A stretch of DNA of 34,235 nt, taken from contig NZ_KB894820.1 in NCBI RefSeq assembly GCF_000374645.1, positions 1 through 34,235 of the forward strand, read 5' to 3'. The position numbers were made by a program, and so were the translations under genes. The stretch's first letter is position 1. The number at the start of each line of letters is the position of its first letter. The DNA is from Arhodomonas aquaeolei DSM 8974. GTDB lineage: Bacteria > Pseudomonadota > Gammaproteobacteria > Nitrococcales > Nitrococcaceae. Positions 32,895-34,235 of the stretch are shown here, piece by piece. The notes under the pieces were generated by a model, which worked only from the letters and a program-made list of their open reading frames with translations, was not told where the DNA came from and ran no database searches.

Positions 32895-33869
32895 TCAAAG
32901 CAGCCGGTCGGCGTCCGCACGCAGCTCTTCGAGCACCGGCGTCTTCTTGCGCCAGCGCTGCTCCCACTCGTCGAGCTTGTCACCGAAGAACTCGGGCCCG
33001 ACGCGGTGGATCTCCACATCCTTGCTCTTGACCTTGTCGAGCATGTCCTGGGTGACGTCGGTGTAGCGGTCGAACAGACCGTCCAGCGACTGGGACATGG
33101 TCTCGCGCACGAGCTTGCGGTCCTTCTTGTCCATGCCTGCCCAGACCCGGCCGGAGACGAGGCCGACCATCGGGAACATCATGTGGTTGGAGTACAGCAG
33201 CGTGTCCGCGTGGTCGTAGAGATGGAGCTTCCAGACCAGCTCGATGTCCGCATCCACACCGTCCACCTGGCCGTTGGCCATGGCGTCGTAGACATCGGTC
33301 AGCGGCATCGGCGTCGAGGCCGCACCGAGGATGTTGTAGAAGTCCTTGATGGGCTCGAACGGCGTGATCCGCATCTTGTGGCCGTCGAGATCGGAGACGT
33401 CGTCGACCTCGTAGGTGGTCAGCATCAGCCGCATGGCGGCGATGCCGTAGCCGATGCCCACGACGCCGGCCTTGCGCGGGAGCTGGTCGAGCAGCCCCTG
33501 GGCCGTCTTGGCGTGCAGCAGGGTGTCCGCCTCGCTGACGTTCTTGGCCAGGTAGGGGGCGTACAGCGCACCGAAGTCATCGACGCGATTGGAGACCTCG
33601 GCCACTGTAAGGAAGGCCATGTCCAGGGCACCGGTCTGCAGCTGCTGCATCATCTGCGACTCGTCGCCGAGCTGGCCGGATGGGAAGATGCTGACCGACA
33701 GCCGGCCGTCGGAGCGCTCCTCCAGCGCCTCACCCATGCGCTTGGCCGCCTGGGACCAGGCGTGGGACTCGGGGACGATCAGTCCCAGCTTGAACTCCTT
33801 GGCGGCGGCTGTGGCGCAGAACGCCATGAGTAGCGCGCCCACAAGGAACCGTTTGCGATGGTTCGCCAT
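32895..33869 (-). CDS. dctP: TRAP transporter solute receptor, DctP type
   Basis: A 324-residue periplasmic binding protein and first gene of operon 1. The Sec signal is MANHRKRFLVGALLMAFC with cleavage near ATAAAKE. The DctP fold shows PESHAWSQAAKRMGEALEER, IFPSGQLGDESQMMQQLQTG, a region around MRLMLTTYEVDDVSDLDGHK with the substrate-carboxylate Arg (MRITPFEPIKDF), and PLTDVYDAMANGQVDGVDAD. ATG 33869 has a GGAGGAGAG ribosome site; a start 15 nt upstream is possible but would spoil the signal peptide. Its ligand is an organic acid; a furan acid or dicarboxylate fits the operon. Confidence 0.92.
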   Translation of the reverse strand: MANHRKRFLVGALLMAFCATAAAKEFKLGLIVPESHAWSQAAKRMGEALEERSDGRLSVSIFPSGQLGDESQMMQQLQTGALDMAFLTVAEVSNRVDDFGALYAPYLAKNVSEADTLLHAKTAQGLLDQLPRKAGVVGIGYGIAAMRLMLTTYEVDDVSDLDGHKMRITPFEPIKDFYNILGAASTPMPLTDVYDAMANGQVDGVDADIELVWKLHLYDHADTLLYSNHMMFPMVGLVSGRVWAGMDKKDRKLVRETMSQSLDGLFDRYTDVTQDMLDKVKSKDVEIHRVGPEFFGDKLDEWEQRWRKKTPVLEELRADADRLL

Positions 33870-34070
33870 GCTCTCCTCCGTCATTCGTAGTCGTTGTTCG
33901 CGGTGATTCCGGCACCTGGCACCCGGACACCGGGTCGGGCCGGGCACGTGATTGACTACGCTACCGGTCGGCAAGCCGCATGGCCTTACCCATCGTTATT
34001 ATTATTTGCACGAGAGTCTGATTCTCTTTCACAGGCGGGCGGGAACCGCGAGGCCACGCAATGACGGCGC
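33870..34070. other. upstream region of operon 1
   Basis: No gene is seen. It contains the shared 20-bp element (34005-34024), an AT-rich patch next to it (about 33994-34007, a run of TTATT repeats) that may include the -10, and a small dyad ACCCGG-ACA-CCGGGT (33921-33935) in the presumed leader. No well-spaced -35/-10 pair was found, which suits an activator-dependent promoter. Confidence 0.5.
34005..34024 (-). promoter_or_regulatory. shared 20-bp element upstream of operon 1 (candidate AraC-regulator site)
   Basis: On the plus strand this reads TTTGCACGAGAGTCTGATTC, 18/20 identical to the element at 22601-22620 upstream of hmfA. It lies about 136-155 bp above the dctP ATG, in the same orientation. 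GAGAGTCTGATTCTC inside and next to it is also a near-palindrome. Two such matches at the head of two linked operons suggest co-regulation. Confidence 0.6.
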
Positions 34071-34235
34071 GTAGGTTGACTGCTCCTGGCAGCCAATATC
34101 CCGCACCGGGGACGTCGGCTGCCTTCGAGCAGCCGACCTATGGCAGGGGTCCCGGGCGATGCCGCACCGTGTAGGTTGGCTGCTCCCGGCAGCCAACATC
34201 CCGCACCGGGGACGTCGGCTGCCTTCGAGCAGCCG
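34071..34235. repeat. REP/inverse-REP (BIME-like) array with 100-bp period
   Basis: A GTAG-headed palindrome starts at 34071 and again at 34171, exactly 100 bp apart. Each is followed by an inverted palindrome GTCGGCTGC - CTTCGA - GCAGCCGAC (first at 34114-34137), whose outer end CCTAT resembles an inverted GTAG head. The 34171 hairpin is TTGGCTGC - TCCCG - GCAGCCAA; the 34071 copy has one mismatch. The spacer sequence is also repeated. The second copy is cut by the window end. The unit is related to the ends of the 12760-13082 segment. Confidence 0.85.

Noticed and set aside
34071-34235. CRISPR array
   Set aside because: The spacer between palindromes is itself repeated, the period is 100 bp and there are no cas genes; REP/BIME structure explains it.

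Overview
The window is about 70% G+C and densely coded, and it looks like the chromosome of a gammaproteobacterium. Reasons are the Gram-negative tripartite efflux operon with an OprM/NodT-type lipoprotein, TRAP transporters, GTAG-headed palindromic repeats and overlapping start/stop codons. A halophilic Ectothiorhodospiraceae-like host is a guess. No rRNA, tRNA or CRISPR array was seen.

Layout. 1-159: 42-bp tandem repeats with a perfect hairpin. 160-4053 (-): a very long FAD/Fe-S/CCG oxidoreductase of the DUF3683 type. 4384-6313 (+): a compact signalling operon of a CheY-like receiver, a CheC-type phosphatase and a PAS-GGDEF diguanylate cyclase. 6363-12068 (-): an outer-membrane lipoprotein, membrane fusion protein and RND pump operon. 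12069-13497: a decayed region with an IS110-type transposase remnant, broken by a 323-bp segment bounded by inverted REP-like palindromes. 13498-33869 (-): one large catabolic region, all on the minus strand. 34071-34235: REP/inverse-REP palindromes on a 100-bp period, running off the window edge.

The catabolic region is the main content. Read in the direction of transcription it has two putative operons. Operon 1 (33869 to 22675) encodes a DctPQM TRAP transporter, a short-chain dehydrogenase, an aldehyde dehydrogenase, a UbiD decarboxylase with its UbiX prenyl-FMN synthase, a membrane diiron hydroxylase and a TAXI-TRAP binding protein with fused permease. Operon 2 (22484 to 13498) encodes a three-subunit molybdenum hydroxylase (Mo subunit fused to a CoxG/SRPBCC domain), an aryl-CoA-type ligase, an enoyl-CoA hydratase-family enzyme, a BenE-type transporter and an AraC-family regulator.

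The order Mo subunit, FAD subunit, 2Fe-2S subunit, CoA ligase, hydratase matches hmfABCDE of furoate degradation, and UbiD/UbiX matches hmfF/hmfG (2,5-furandicarboxylate decarboxylation). The working model is as follows. Furfural, furfuryl alcohol, HMF-type compounds or furandicarboxylate enter by one of three transporters. The SDR and ALDH oxidise them to the acid, and UbiD removes one carboxyl group. The acid is then activated to 2-furoyl-CoA, hydroxylated by the Mo enzyme and released as 2-oxoglutarate. A nearly identical 20-bp element (18/20) lies upstream of the first gene of both operons, in the same orientation, and is the best candidate for the AraC regulator's operator. The substrate assignment is inference; gene order, motifs and the shared element are read from the sequence.
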